DNA of 6,882 bases from contig DGUD01000130.1 of assembly GCA_002393865.1 (NCBI GenBank), positions 1-6,882 of the forward strand, given 5' to 3'. The DNA is from Treponema sp. UBA4319 (GTDB lineage: Bacteria; Spirochaetota; Spirochaetia; Treponematales; Treponemataceae). Made by a program: the position numbers and the translations under genes. The notes beneath the pieces are model-generated. The model was given only the letters and a program-made list of their open reading frames with translations, was not told the origin of the DNA and searched no databases. Positions 1 through 5,085 of this stretch are shown one piece after another; the stretch's first letter is position 1, and each line of letters starts with the position of its first letter.

Positions 1-368
1 TAGAATTCGCGCTTGTTCACGCCGTCGGCAACGACATCGTTACCGAGCTGGCCGCGCGTCAGATGGTGCAGCACCATGCGCTTCTCGCCCAGATTCACGA
101 CCTCTCCGTCGTAGAGCGCCGCAAATTTGTCCAGCAGCTGCGCTTCGTCCGCAAGCTTCTGGAGCTCCGCGATGATTTTTGCGTCAACCTGCTTTGCCGC
201 ATAGTTGTAGCTGAGCCCGCTGCTCATCGGGATGGAAAGCTCCGCGACGCGCTTGGCGCCGCCTTCCCCCTTGAGCGCATCTGCCACGGAGACCGCGTTC
301 TTGAGGGCGGTCAGCTTCTTGAAGCTGTCAAGCTCTGTCAAATCGTTCCATGCAATTGTTGCTGCCAT
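1..368 (-). CDS. pgi: Glucose-6-phosphate isomerase, N-terminal part (runs off window)
   Basis: Phosphoglucose isomerase interconverts glucose 6-phosphate and fructose 6-phosphate in the cytoplasm, in glycolysis and gluconeogenesis. The first 122 codons are visible; the gene continues past position 1, so the catalytic C-terminal domain is not seen. The ATG at 368-366 is preceded by AGAGG about 6 bases upstream, which supports this start. The translation begins MAATIAWNDLTELDSF. Near residues 90-110 it has EKRMVLHHLTRGQLG, matching the family's conserved TEKRxVLHxALR-type segment; the stretch SSGLSYNYAAKQVD around 49-62 also fits the N-terminal alpha/beta domain. No frameshift is visible. It diverges from the small membrane protein gene at 606 across 237 bp. 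The identification is from recognised motifs, not a database search. Confidence 0.9.
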   Translation of the reverse strand, partial: MAATIAWNDLTELDSFKKLTALKNAVSVADALKGEGGAKRVAELSIPMSSGLSYNYAAKQVDAKIIAELQKLADEAQLLDKFAALYDGEVVNLGEKRMVLHHLTRGQLGNDVVADGVNKREF

Positions 369-400
369 AGTGACCTCTCTAATACATCAATAACCTGTCC

Positions 401-417
401 GGAAACCTTCTGGTTCC
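401..417 (-). other. Small hairpin in the probable pgi leader
   Basis: On the minus strand the bases read GGAACC-AGAA-GGTTTCC, a six-pair stem with one bulged T and a four-base loop, about 33 bases upstream of the pgi start codon. It lies where the pgi 5' untranslated region would be if transcription starts farther upstream. I could not assign a convincing -35/-10 pair for pgi. The hairpin could affect mRNA stability or be chance. Confidence 0.25.
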
Positions 418-425
418 CTCGCCGG

Positions 426-502
426 TTTTGCATTTTTTTTCAGGCCGGAGCCTTGCAAAAATGCGTTTTTTTTTAAGCGGGCCCGCTTCCAAAGCGCTTT
501 TT
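426..502. other. T-tracts and small palindromes between pgi and the GlsB-like gene
   Basis: This stretch contains TTTTGCA at 426-432 and its complement TGCAAAA at 454-460, enclosing an AGGC-CGGA-GCCT hairpin at 442-453. It also contains T runs at 433-440 and 466-474, a perfect 14-bp palindrome AAGCGGGCCCGCTT at 475-488 and a 10-bp palindrome AAAGCGCTTT at 491-500. It lies between two divergent genes, so a terminator for an upstream plus-strand gene is not expected here. On the pgi strand the T runs are A-tracts, which can act as UP-like promoter sequence or cause DNA bending. Function is not known. Confidence 0.4.
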
Positions 503-565
503 GCAGGACTTTGGGAAACTGCCGTTTTTCTACACGAATCTACTATATCAAAATGTGCCGAAATA

Positions 566-574
566 TGCTATAAT
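566..574 (+). promoter_or_regulatory. Extended -10 promoter for the GlsB-like gene
   Basis: TGC followed directly by TATAAT (569-574) is a perfect extended -10 element. No good -35 hexamer stands 16-18 bp upstream (TATCAA at 546-551 is poor), as is common for extended -10 promoters. Transcription would start near 581, giving a leader of about 25 bases that contains the strong ribosome binding site AGGAGG at 593-598. Confidence 0.75.
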
Positions 575-605
575 GTAGCTACAAAAAACATCAGGAGGTT
601 ATTGG

Positions 606-860
606 ATGACATCTATTGTGAGTCTTATCATCAGTATTCTAATCGGAGCCTTTGTCGGCTGGCTTGCGGGTATCCTTATGAAGAGCAGCCACGGCTTCTG
701 GATGAGCGCGCTGCTCGGTATCGTCGGCTCTGCGCTTGGCCACTGGCTTGCGGGGCTTATCGGCGTGAGCGCGGCCGGTATCGGGGGCTTCCTCATTTCC
801 CTGGCAGGCGCGTGTATCCTTATCGCGATTGTGCGCGTCATACTGGGAAAGAAATTCTAA
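606..860 (+). CDS. GlsB/YeaQ/YmgE-type small membrane protein (transglycosylase-associated family)
   Basis: An 84-residue, very hydrophobic, Gly/Ala-rich protein with three predicted transmembrane helices, roughly residues 3-25, 32-53 and 57-79, ending in a basic GKKF tail. The pattern GAFVGWLAGILMK at 14-26 and the following GIVGSALGHWLAGLIG are typical of the Transgly_assoc (PF04226) family. Its members are small inner-membrane proteins of the general stress response in several bacteria; the enzymatic link implied by the family name is unproven. The ATG is set by AGGAGG seven bases upstream and an extended -10 promoter at 566-574. It appears to be a single-gene transcript, divergent from pgi and convergent with the acyl carrier protein gene. 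The length is normal for the family. Confidence 0.88.
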   Translation: MTSIVSLIISILIGAFVGWLAGILMKSSHGFWMSALLGIVGSALGHWLAGLIGVSAAGIGGFLISLAGACILIAIVRVILGKKF

Positions 861-873
861 AGGAATGCACAAG

Positions 874-930
874 CGGGCTTGCCCGGAGCACTTTGTGGCA
901 GCACCGCCGCCCGCTGCTCCGGTTTGCCCG
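874..930. terminator. Long imperfect inverted repeat between convergent genes, possible bidirectional terminator
   Basis: CCGGAGCA at 883-890 is exactly complementary to TGCTCCGG at 915-922. Outside these, CGGGC at 874-878 pairs with GCCCG at 926-930, with small internal loops of 4 and 3 bases. The loop of 24 bases is itself G+C rich. It lies 13 bp past the stop of the GlsB-like gene and about 35 bp past the stop of the ACP gene on the other strand, where a shared terminator would be expected. No clear T run follows on either strand, so this is not a textbook intrinsic terminator. It could instead stabilise 3' ends or be a REP-like element. Confidence 0.5.
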
Positions 931-964
931 ATATGCAGCCTCCGTACAGGGGTGCCCCGCTGGT

Positions 965-1213
965 TTAGCAGGCGTTCCCGGAGGATGCCAGTGCCTGCAC
1001 CCTGCCGAACAGCTCCGCTACGGTCGCGCTGTCGCGGATGTCGGCGCCTTTTATCTGTATATCGTATTCAGAATCAATCATCGCTATGACGGAAAGCGCC
1101 GTCATGCTGGACCATTCCTCCAGCCCTTTGAATTCCGTGTTGCCCGTGATGGCGCTTTTGTCCGTCTCGTCAAACTGTTCCGCAAAATTCGCGACAAATC
1201 CGTTCAAATCCAT
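965..1213 (-). CDS. Acyl carrier protein (specialised, operon-borne)
   Basis: An 82-residue small acidic protein. The segment LEEWSSMTALSVIAMIDSEY at residues 31-50 matches helix II of acyl carrier proteins; Ser36, just before Met37, is the expected phosphopantetheine attachment site, with WSSM replacing the usual DSL. The remainder (DIQIKGADIRDSATVAELFGRV) matches helices III and IV. It would carry acyl chains as thioesters in the cytoplasm. The ATG has GAGG six bases upstream, and the gene starts 13 bp after the ketosynthase stop, so the two are probably co-translated. The variant DSL motif and the location suggest a dedicated carrier rather than the housekeeping AcpP; this is inference. 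It is the last gene of the five-gene operon. Confidence 0.85.
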   Translation of the reverse strand: MDLNGFVANFAEQFDETDKSAITGNTEFKGLEEWSSMTALSVIAMIDSEYDIQIKGADIRDSATVAELFGRVQALASSGNAC

Positions 1214-1226
1214 AATTTTCCTCGTA

Positions 1227-2282
1227 TCATGAGAGCTCCGCGAGCGTGCCGATGGCGCAGTCCGTGAGCCGCAGATATGCGCTTGCCCATGACAGCCCCG
1301 CCCCGAAGCCGCAGAGCACGCAGCGTTTGCTCAGCTTTGTATGCTCGAATTCCGTGCAGAGCAGGAGCGGTATGCTCGCGGAGGATGTGTTGCCGTAGAG
1401 GCCAAGGTTCGTGGGGATTTTTTCCCTGGCAGTCTTCAGTTTTTTTGCCACGATGTCCAGAATGTAGCGGTTGGCCTGATGCAGCAGGTACAGGTCAACG
1501 TCCGCGTCCGTTGTCCCGGAGTATTCGTATAGTGCCCGGATGCTTTTGGGGACGGTCGTGATGGCAAAGCTGAATACGTCCATGCCCTCCATCTTGAGCT
1601 GCAGGCCGGAGCGCATGATGCCGTCGCCTGCGTCGCGTTCCTGCAGGCTGTCCTGCGTGATGGGGTTGCGCCCGCCGTTCTCCGCACGGATAATAATGCT
1701 CTCGTAGTCCCTGCCGCTGCTGCCGAGCTCAAAATAGCTGCTGCCGTAGCTGCCTTTTTCCACCAGCACTGCTGTCCCTGCGTCGCCAAAGACCGGGGCG
1801 GAGACTGTGTCGCTCGTGCTGAGCAGCTTGCTCAAGGTGTCGCCTGTCAGCAGGAGCACCCTGTTTATCCCCTCCATGCTCGCGTAGGAATACGCCGTGG
1901 AGAGCGCGTAGACAAAGCCTGAGCACGCGTTCACAAGGTCAAGGCAGGCGCAGCTTTTGGGCAGCCCCAGACGGTCTTGCAGCAGCGTGGATGTCATGGG
2001 GATTTTGTAGTCCCCGGTCTGGCTCATAAAGAGGAGCATGTCTATGCTCTGCGGCTCTATGCCGTTGTCATGCAGCAGCTGCGCGGCCGCCGTATAGCAT
2101 AAGTCGCTGGTGCAGATGTCCGCTCCGGCAATCCGCCGCTCCGCTATCCCCACCGTATGCTCGATGTCGGCGATTGCCCCTGCGGACAGGATTGATGAGA
2201 ATTCCTGCGTCCTCTTTTTTTGCTTGGGGACGCAGGCGTTTATTGCCCGTATCCCCACATTGCTGCATCGTATTCTTGCCAT
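1227..2282 (-). CDS. Beta-ketoacyl-ACP synthase III family protein (FabH-like)
   Basis: A 351-residue thiolase-fold protein, slightly longer than typical FabH. The catalytic triad is intact: Cys120 in VNACSGF, His268 in LLHQAN and Asn298 in GNTSSAS, followed by the C-terminal glycine motif GFGAGLSW at 325-332. FabH enzymes condense an acyl-CoA with malonyl-ACP to give a ketoacyl-ACP. KAS III relatives that act as sugar O-acyltransferases (CerJ type) have an altered triad, so the retained Asn favours true condensation here. The ATG has AGGAAG eight bases upstream; the gene begins 12 bp after the GNAT-like gene and ends 13 bp before the ACP gene. Context points to making a special acyl-ACP for the neighbouring acyltransferase-like protein, rather than housekeeping fatty acid initiation, since no fabD, fabG or plsX is adjacent. 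Confidence 0.88.
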   Translation of the reverse strand: MARIRCSNVGIRAINACVPKQKKRTQEFSSILSAGAIADIEHTVGIAERRIAGADICTSDLCYTAAAQLLHDNGIEPQSIDMLLFMSQTGDYKIPMTSTLLQDRLGLPKSCACLDLVNACSGFVYALSTAYSYASMEGINRVLLLTGDTLSKLLSTSDTVSAPVFGDAGTAVLVEKGSYGSSYFELGSSGRDYESIIIRAENGGRNPITQDSLQERDAGDGIMRSGLQLKMEGMDVFSFAITTVPKSIRALYEYSGTTDADVDLYLLHQANRYILDIVAKKLKTAREKIPTNLGLYGNTSSASIPLLLCTEFEHTKLSKRCVLCGFGAGLSWASAYLRLTDCAIGTLAELS

Positions 2283-2294
2283 GGCTTCTGCTTC

Positions 2295-3389
2295 CTAGAG
2301 AATTGAGGGTCTGTCCTGATCGGCATCGCCCTTGCTGATGACGCAGGTGTAATGCTCCCTCAGCGATATGTAGGTGTAGTCCATCGGAACGTTCTGCCGC
2401 ACAAAGGGCTCAAAATAGTTCGGGATAATCACGCCGGAATCCGAATCCTTGTTGATAAAGCCCGCCGCCTTCATGACGTCGTCGTCCGCGTTCGATGTGA
2501 TGATGTCGATGAATTCGTAGCGCTTGGCGGCAAGGAGCGCGCTCATGCTGCCCCGCACCGTCTTTAGGAGCGCGTAATCTCCCACGTAATCGACGAGCCT
2601 CAGGCAGCTGCTCCCGTTGGCTCTGCATTCGCGGGCAAAGAACAGCGCCTGCTCCTCGCCGCCCTGCCGGATGGCGTAGCAGCGGTAGCGGTAAAAGGGG
2701 TGGCGGAGAAAGCGCTTCTCATAATACGCCTTTGACTTGTATGGGGCGGCGTGCGCAAAGAGCGTGCCGTCCGCCGGAATGTCCGCGTAGCCGGCGTCCG
2801 TCAGCTCCCCAAGCGTGTAGCCGGGCTCGTCCTGCTGCCCCTGTGTCTGGTACGGCTCTATGCCGCTGGCAATCCTGAATTCCTTTATCGCGGGGTTGGC
2901 AAAAAAATACGTGTCCGCGGAGCAGAGCGTAAAGCCCATGAGCTTTGTGTTCTTCTTTGAGTCGTCGCTCAGACCGAATCCTACCCAGGTCTCCACCGGA
3001 AGCTCGTTCGTTATGAACTGAAAGAGGTAGGTTCCCAGCCCGGCGGGCGCGGCGTCGTCGCGGGTCTTCCAGATGGCGCCCCACACGAGCATTTTCTCTA
3101 TGGCCGGGTCAAAGAATGTGTTGGGGATAAAGCCCAGCAGCGCGTGGATGGCACCCGTGGCCTTGTGGCGGGCAAGCACAAAATTGTAGCGCCCGTGCCC
3201 GCGGTCAAGATGCTGCCAGTCAAGGAGCGCGCGGGATTTTACGAGCGCGTGCCCCTTCTGCCAGTATTCGTCCAGAAAGCGGACGACATCGTCGATTTCC
3301 TCCAGCCCGCAGAAGTGGACGTCGTAATCGGCCGCAAAGCCCTTGAATATAGAAGAGAATTTGTCAATCTTTGGTATCAGTCTGCTCAT
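2295..3389 (-). CDS. Two-part GNAT-like protein, candidate sugar N-acyltransferase
   Basis: A 364-residue soluble protein without a signal peptide. Residues about 25-155 look like a GNAT fold: the strand FVLARHKATGAIHALLGFIPN is followed by AGLGTYLFQFI at 117-126, resembling the acyl-CoA pyrophosphate-binding loop and helix. A second GNAT-like half seems to cover about 208-350 (LFFARE, LRLVDYVG, FIDIITSNADDDVMKAAGF). The C-terminus holds GDADQDRP at 354-361. I chose the ATG at 3389-3387, with AAGGA about 10 bases upstream; an open frame continues to 3500, but that start would lie inside the deacetylase gene. The gap from the deacetylase is 34 bp. From the neighbours I infer that it moves an acyl group from ACP or CoA to an amino sugar. 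The assignment rests on pattern recognition and could be a FemAB-like relative. Confidence 0.65.
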   Translation of the reverse strand: MSRLIPKIDKFSSIFKGFAADYDVHFCGLEEIDDVVRFLDEYWQKGHALVKSRALLDWQHLDRGHGRYNFVLARHKATGAIHALLGFIPNTFFDPAIEKMLVWGAIWKTRDDAAPAGLGTYLFQFITNELPVETWVGFGLSDDSKKNTKLMGFTLCSADTYFFANPAIKEFRIASGIEPYQTQGQQDEPGYTLGELTDAGYADIPADGTLFAHAAPYKSKAYYEKRFLRHPFYRYRCYAIRQGGEEQALFFARECRANGSSCLRLVDYVGDYALLKTVRGSMSALLAAKRYEFIDIITSNADDDVMKAAGFINKDSDSGVIIPNYFEPFVRQNVPMDYTYISLREHYTCVISKGDADQDRPSIL

Positions 3390-3423
3390 AATGCTTATAT
3401 CCTTGCGTTCCTTGAAAGCGGCC

Positions 3424-4404
3424 CTAGAACTGCTGCCAGTTGTCGCTCTTGGGCGGAAAATCGTTGCAGTCAAGGCGCTGCAGCGTGAACCTGTTGCCAA
3501 AGCCGAGGTCTGCCTTGCCCACGTCCGTCGTCAGGCCGAGCACGCAGCCTTTGGGCTGAATGTAGCCGATGAGCTCCGTGCTGTACGAGCCGTAGGGGTA
3601 ATTCATGACCCATGCGTCCCTGTCTATAAAATCTGCCATGGCCAGCAGCGCTTTGTCGATGTCGGCCTGCATCTGCCCGGTGCTGCTTGCGCCCAGCGCG
3701 TAGTGGGCGTAGCCGTGCACGCCGATGAACATGCCGTTCTGCTGCAGGCAGCGGATCTGGTCGTAATCCATGTAGAGCTCGCGGGCAAAGCTCTCCTCGT
3801 CCCTGCCCACGTATTTTGCGAAGAGCCGTGACGTCATCTCGTTGCGGAGCGCTTCGGGGACGGCGGACTGCAGTATGTTCTTGCAGAACACGATGCGGGC
3901 GTCGTCAAAGCGGTTTGCGTTTACCGCGGCGTAGCGCTCGTAAAGCAGCTCGTTCCGGGGAATGTCCCTGTATGCGGCCTGCGTGCGTGCCTCATCAAGC
4001 AGCGCAAAGATATCGTCCTGCACCAGCTCCGCGCTGGCGGCACAGGCAAGCACAAAATGGATTTTGTGGACATCGAGCACGGCGCGTCCGGAGACGGCTT
4101 TGCCGGGGATAAAAAAGGAGCCCTGCATCCCGTACTTTTTGAGCAGCGGAAAAGCCACGGTAAAATTGTCGATAAAGCCGTCGTCAAAGGTAAGGAGCAG
4201 CGGGTTCTCCGGCAGGGTAAAGCTGCCGTCCTTTGCGTATACCGCTTTGATGACATCCTGCATGGTGACGGCGGAAAAATGCGTGCTGAAAAACTGCAGC
4301 TGCTGCTCAAAAAGCGCCCTGTCCAGCCCCTTTATGCGGGGGTAGGAGGAATGGGCCAGATCCCGCGTGTAGTGGTACATTGCTATGGAAAGTCTCTGCG
4401 GCAC
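3424..4404 (-). CDS. Polysaccharide deacetylase family protein (CE4/NodB homology domain)
   Basis: A 326-residue protein with recognisable NodB-domain motifs: LTFDDGF at 71-77 (catalytic base and metal aspartates), HGYAH at 230-234 (the two metal-binding histidines, H-x3-H) and NYPYGSYS at 268-275 (active-site groove). CE4 enzymes remove N- or O-acetyl groups from sugars using a divalent metal. A long insert of about 120 residues separates the first two motifs. There is no signal peptide, so it probably acts in the cytoplasm on a precursor rather than on finished cell wall. The start is GTG at 4404-4402, supported by AAGGAG seven bases upstream; an internal ATG at residue 9 lacks such support. 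The ribosome binding site overlaps the argR stop region, suggesting translational coupling. Confidence 0.85.
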   Translation of the reverse strand: MPQRLSIAMYHYTRDLAHSSYPRIKGLDRALFEQQLQFFSTHFSAVTMQDVIKAVYAKDGSFTLPENPLLLTFDDGFIDNFTVAFPLLKKYGMQGSFFIPGKAVSGRAVLDVHKIHFVLACAASAELVQDDIFALLDEARTQAAYRDIPRNELLYERYAAVNANRFDDARIVFCKNILQSAVPEALRNEMTSRLFAKYVGRDEESFARELYMDYDQIRCLQQNGMFIGVHGYAHYALGASSTGQMQADIDKALLAMADFIDRDAWVMNYPYGSYSTELIGYIQPKGCVLGLTTDVGKADLGFGNRFTLQRLDCNDFPPKSDNWQQF

Positions 4405-4415
4405 CGCTCAGCTCC

Positions 4416-4889
4416 TTATTCATCCTCCAGCTCCGGGATACGCAGCTTGAGCGCCTGCATGAACTGCTCGCCGCTGATGCCTTCCCGGAGGCAGATGAAT
4501 ATGCAGTTCTCTCCCGCGATGGTGCCGATGATTTCGTCCATGTTGAACGCGTCGAGCGCCTGCGACACGGCGTCCGCATGCCCTCCGAAGGTCTTTATGA
4601 CGACGATGTTGCCGTTGAATTCAATGCTCACGTAGCCGCGGAGGAAGTCCTGTATGTAAATCTGCTCGCTCTCGCGCCGCTCGTCGTCGTCGGGCAGCGT
4701 ATAGACATAGCCTGAGTGCCCGTCGCTCACTTTGCCCACCTTCAGCAGCTTGAGGTCGCGCGAGAGCGTTGCCTGCGTAACCTCAAAGCCTTCCTTCTGC
4801 AGGTACCCGAGAAGCTCTTCCTGGCTTTCGATTCGATTGTTCTTGATGAGTCTGCGGACGGTCTTGAGCCGCGTAAGCCTTTCTTTCAA
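4416..4889 (-). CDS. argR: ArgR/AhrC-family arginine repressor
   Basis: A 157-residue regulator of normal family length when read from the TTG at 4889-4887. The N-terminal winged helix-turn-helix contains SQEELLGYLQKEGFEVTQATLSRDL at 22-46, including the family hallmark TQATLSRDL. The C-terminal hexamerisation and effector domain contains GTIAGENCIF at 122-131. ArgR proteins normally bind L-arginine and repress biosynthetic genes or activate catabolic ones. The aspartate pair in the usual GDDT motif is replaced by Glu127-Asn128. I chose TTG because GAGG lies seven bases upstream and the protein then begins KERLTRLKT like its relatives. An in-frame ATG at 4928-4926 lies immediately after the -10 box, upstream of the predicted transcription start. 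It is the first gene of the operon, 11 bp before the deacetylase. Confidence 0.92.
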   Translation of the reverse strand: MKERLTRLKTVRRLIKNNRIESQEELLGYLQKEGFEVTQATLSRDLKLLKVGKVSDGHSGYVYTLPDDDERRESEQIYIQDFLRGYVSIEFNGNIVVIKTFGGHADAVSQALDAFNMDEIIGTIAGENCIFICLREGISGEQFMQALKLRIPELEDE

Positions 4890-4911
4890 CGTGCTGCCTC
4901 GGAGTGCTTGT

Positions 4912-4949
4912 GTGCTGGTTTTATTCATTATTATGAATATTTATGCAAT
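4912..4949. promoter_or_regulatory. ArgR operator: one strong ARG box plus a degenerate one
   Basis: TATGAATATTTATGCAAT at 4932-4949 matches the ARG box consensus WNTGAATWWWWATTCANW at all but one defined position, and the mismatch (G for T) is tolerated in the Bacillus form of the box. Two base pairs away, 4912-4929 contains the second half of another box (TTTT-ATTCA-TT) but a poor first half (GCTGG for TGAAT). Paired 18-bp boxes a few bases apart are the usual ArgR operator layout. The strong box covers most of the promoter spacer, so binding should block RNA polymerase and give autorepression. Confidence 0.75.
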
Positions 4950-4958
4950 TTGTGTCAA
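4930..4958 (-). promoter_or_regulatory. Sigma-70 type promoter of the argR operon
   Basis: On the minus strand a perfect -35 TTGACA (4958-4953) is followed after exactly 17 bp by CATAAT (4935-4930), five of six matches to TATAAT. Transcription would begin near 4923, giving a leader of about 34 bases before the TTG start of argR. The promoter overlaps the ARG box. With short gaps through to the ACP gene, all five genes are probably read from here. Confidence 0.8.
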
Positions 4959-4981
4959 GTACATGAAAGGAATCCGCGGAG

Positions 4982-5048
4982 ATCAGTTTTGTGCTCAGCG
5001 CCCGGCGGGAGTGGTATCTGATTCCGGCGGAAATGGTATCTGATTCCG
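4982..5048 (+). repeat. Dispersed intergenic repeat, copy 1
   Basis: This segment aligns with 6826-6882. Shared parts, in order, are ATC-A/G-GTTTTGTGC, a CAGC-x-CCC-x-GCGGGA block and the 22-bp units with the core GGTATCTGATTCC. Over the aligned part the copies differ at only a few positions, although the genes around them are unrelated. It lies between the end of the phosphoesterase gene and the -35 box of the argR promoter, ending about 23 bp from that box. No protein is encoded, and no transposase or clear terminal inverted repeats are seen. Confidence 0.75.
5005..5048 (+). repeat. Two tandem 22-bp units within repeat copy 1
   Basis: Units at 5005-5026 and 5027-5048 share the 13-base core GGTATCTGATTCC (5013-5025 and 5035-5047), exactly 22 bp apart, and differ at two positions (5009 versus 5031 and 5011 versus 5033). 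In the best-conserved form of the unit (copy 2) GGAAT and ATTCC flank the centre, so each unit is also a short inverted repeat. The 22-bp period is close to two helical turns, so a protein bound to each unit would lie on the same face of the DNA. Confidence 0.8.
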
Positions 5049-5085
5049 GTGCGGGGCATCGGGAACCAGGCGCTGTTCCTTCCGC

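Noticed and set aside
428..1267. Long plus-strand open frame of 279 codons
   Set aside because: It overlaps the well-supported GlsB-like gene in another frame and lies antisense to the ACP gene. The product is Arg/Cys-rich without recognisable motifs and no ribosome binding site is seen; it is an artefact of G+C-rich codons.
3390..3500. Longer start for the GNAT-like gene
   Set aside because: The upstream extension lies inside the deacetylase coding region and has no ribosome binding site; the ATG at 3389 fits the operon spacing.
3343..4635. Plus-strand open frames opposite the GNAT-like, deacetylase and argR genes (3343-3831, 4057-4635)
   Set aside because: They are antisense to genes with clear family motifs, lack ribosome binding sites and encode low-complexity sequence without domains.
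5005..5048. Possible CRISPR array
   Set aside because: The 22-bp units are directly adjacent with no unique spacers, only two are present and no cas gene is in the window.
5062..5079. GGAAC/GTTCC hairpin just past the phosphoesterase stop as a terminator
   Set aside because: Only five pairs with an eight-base loop and no T run on the transcribed strand; too weak to call.
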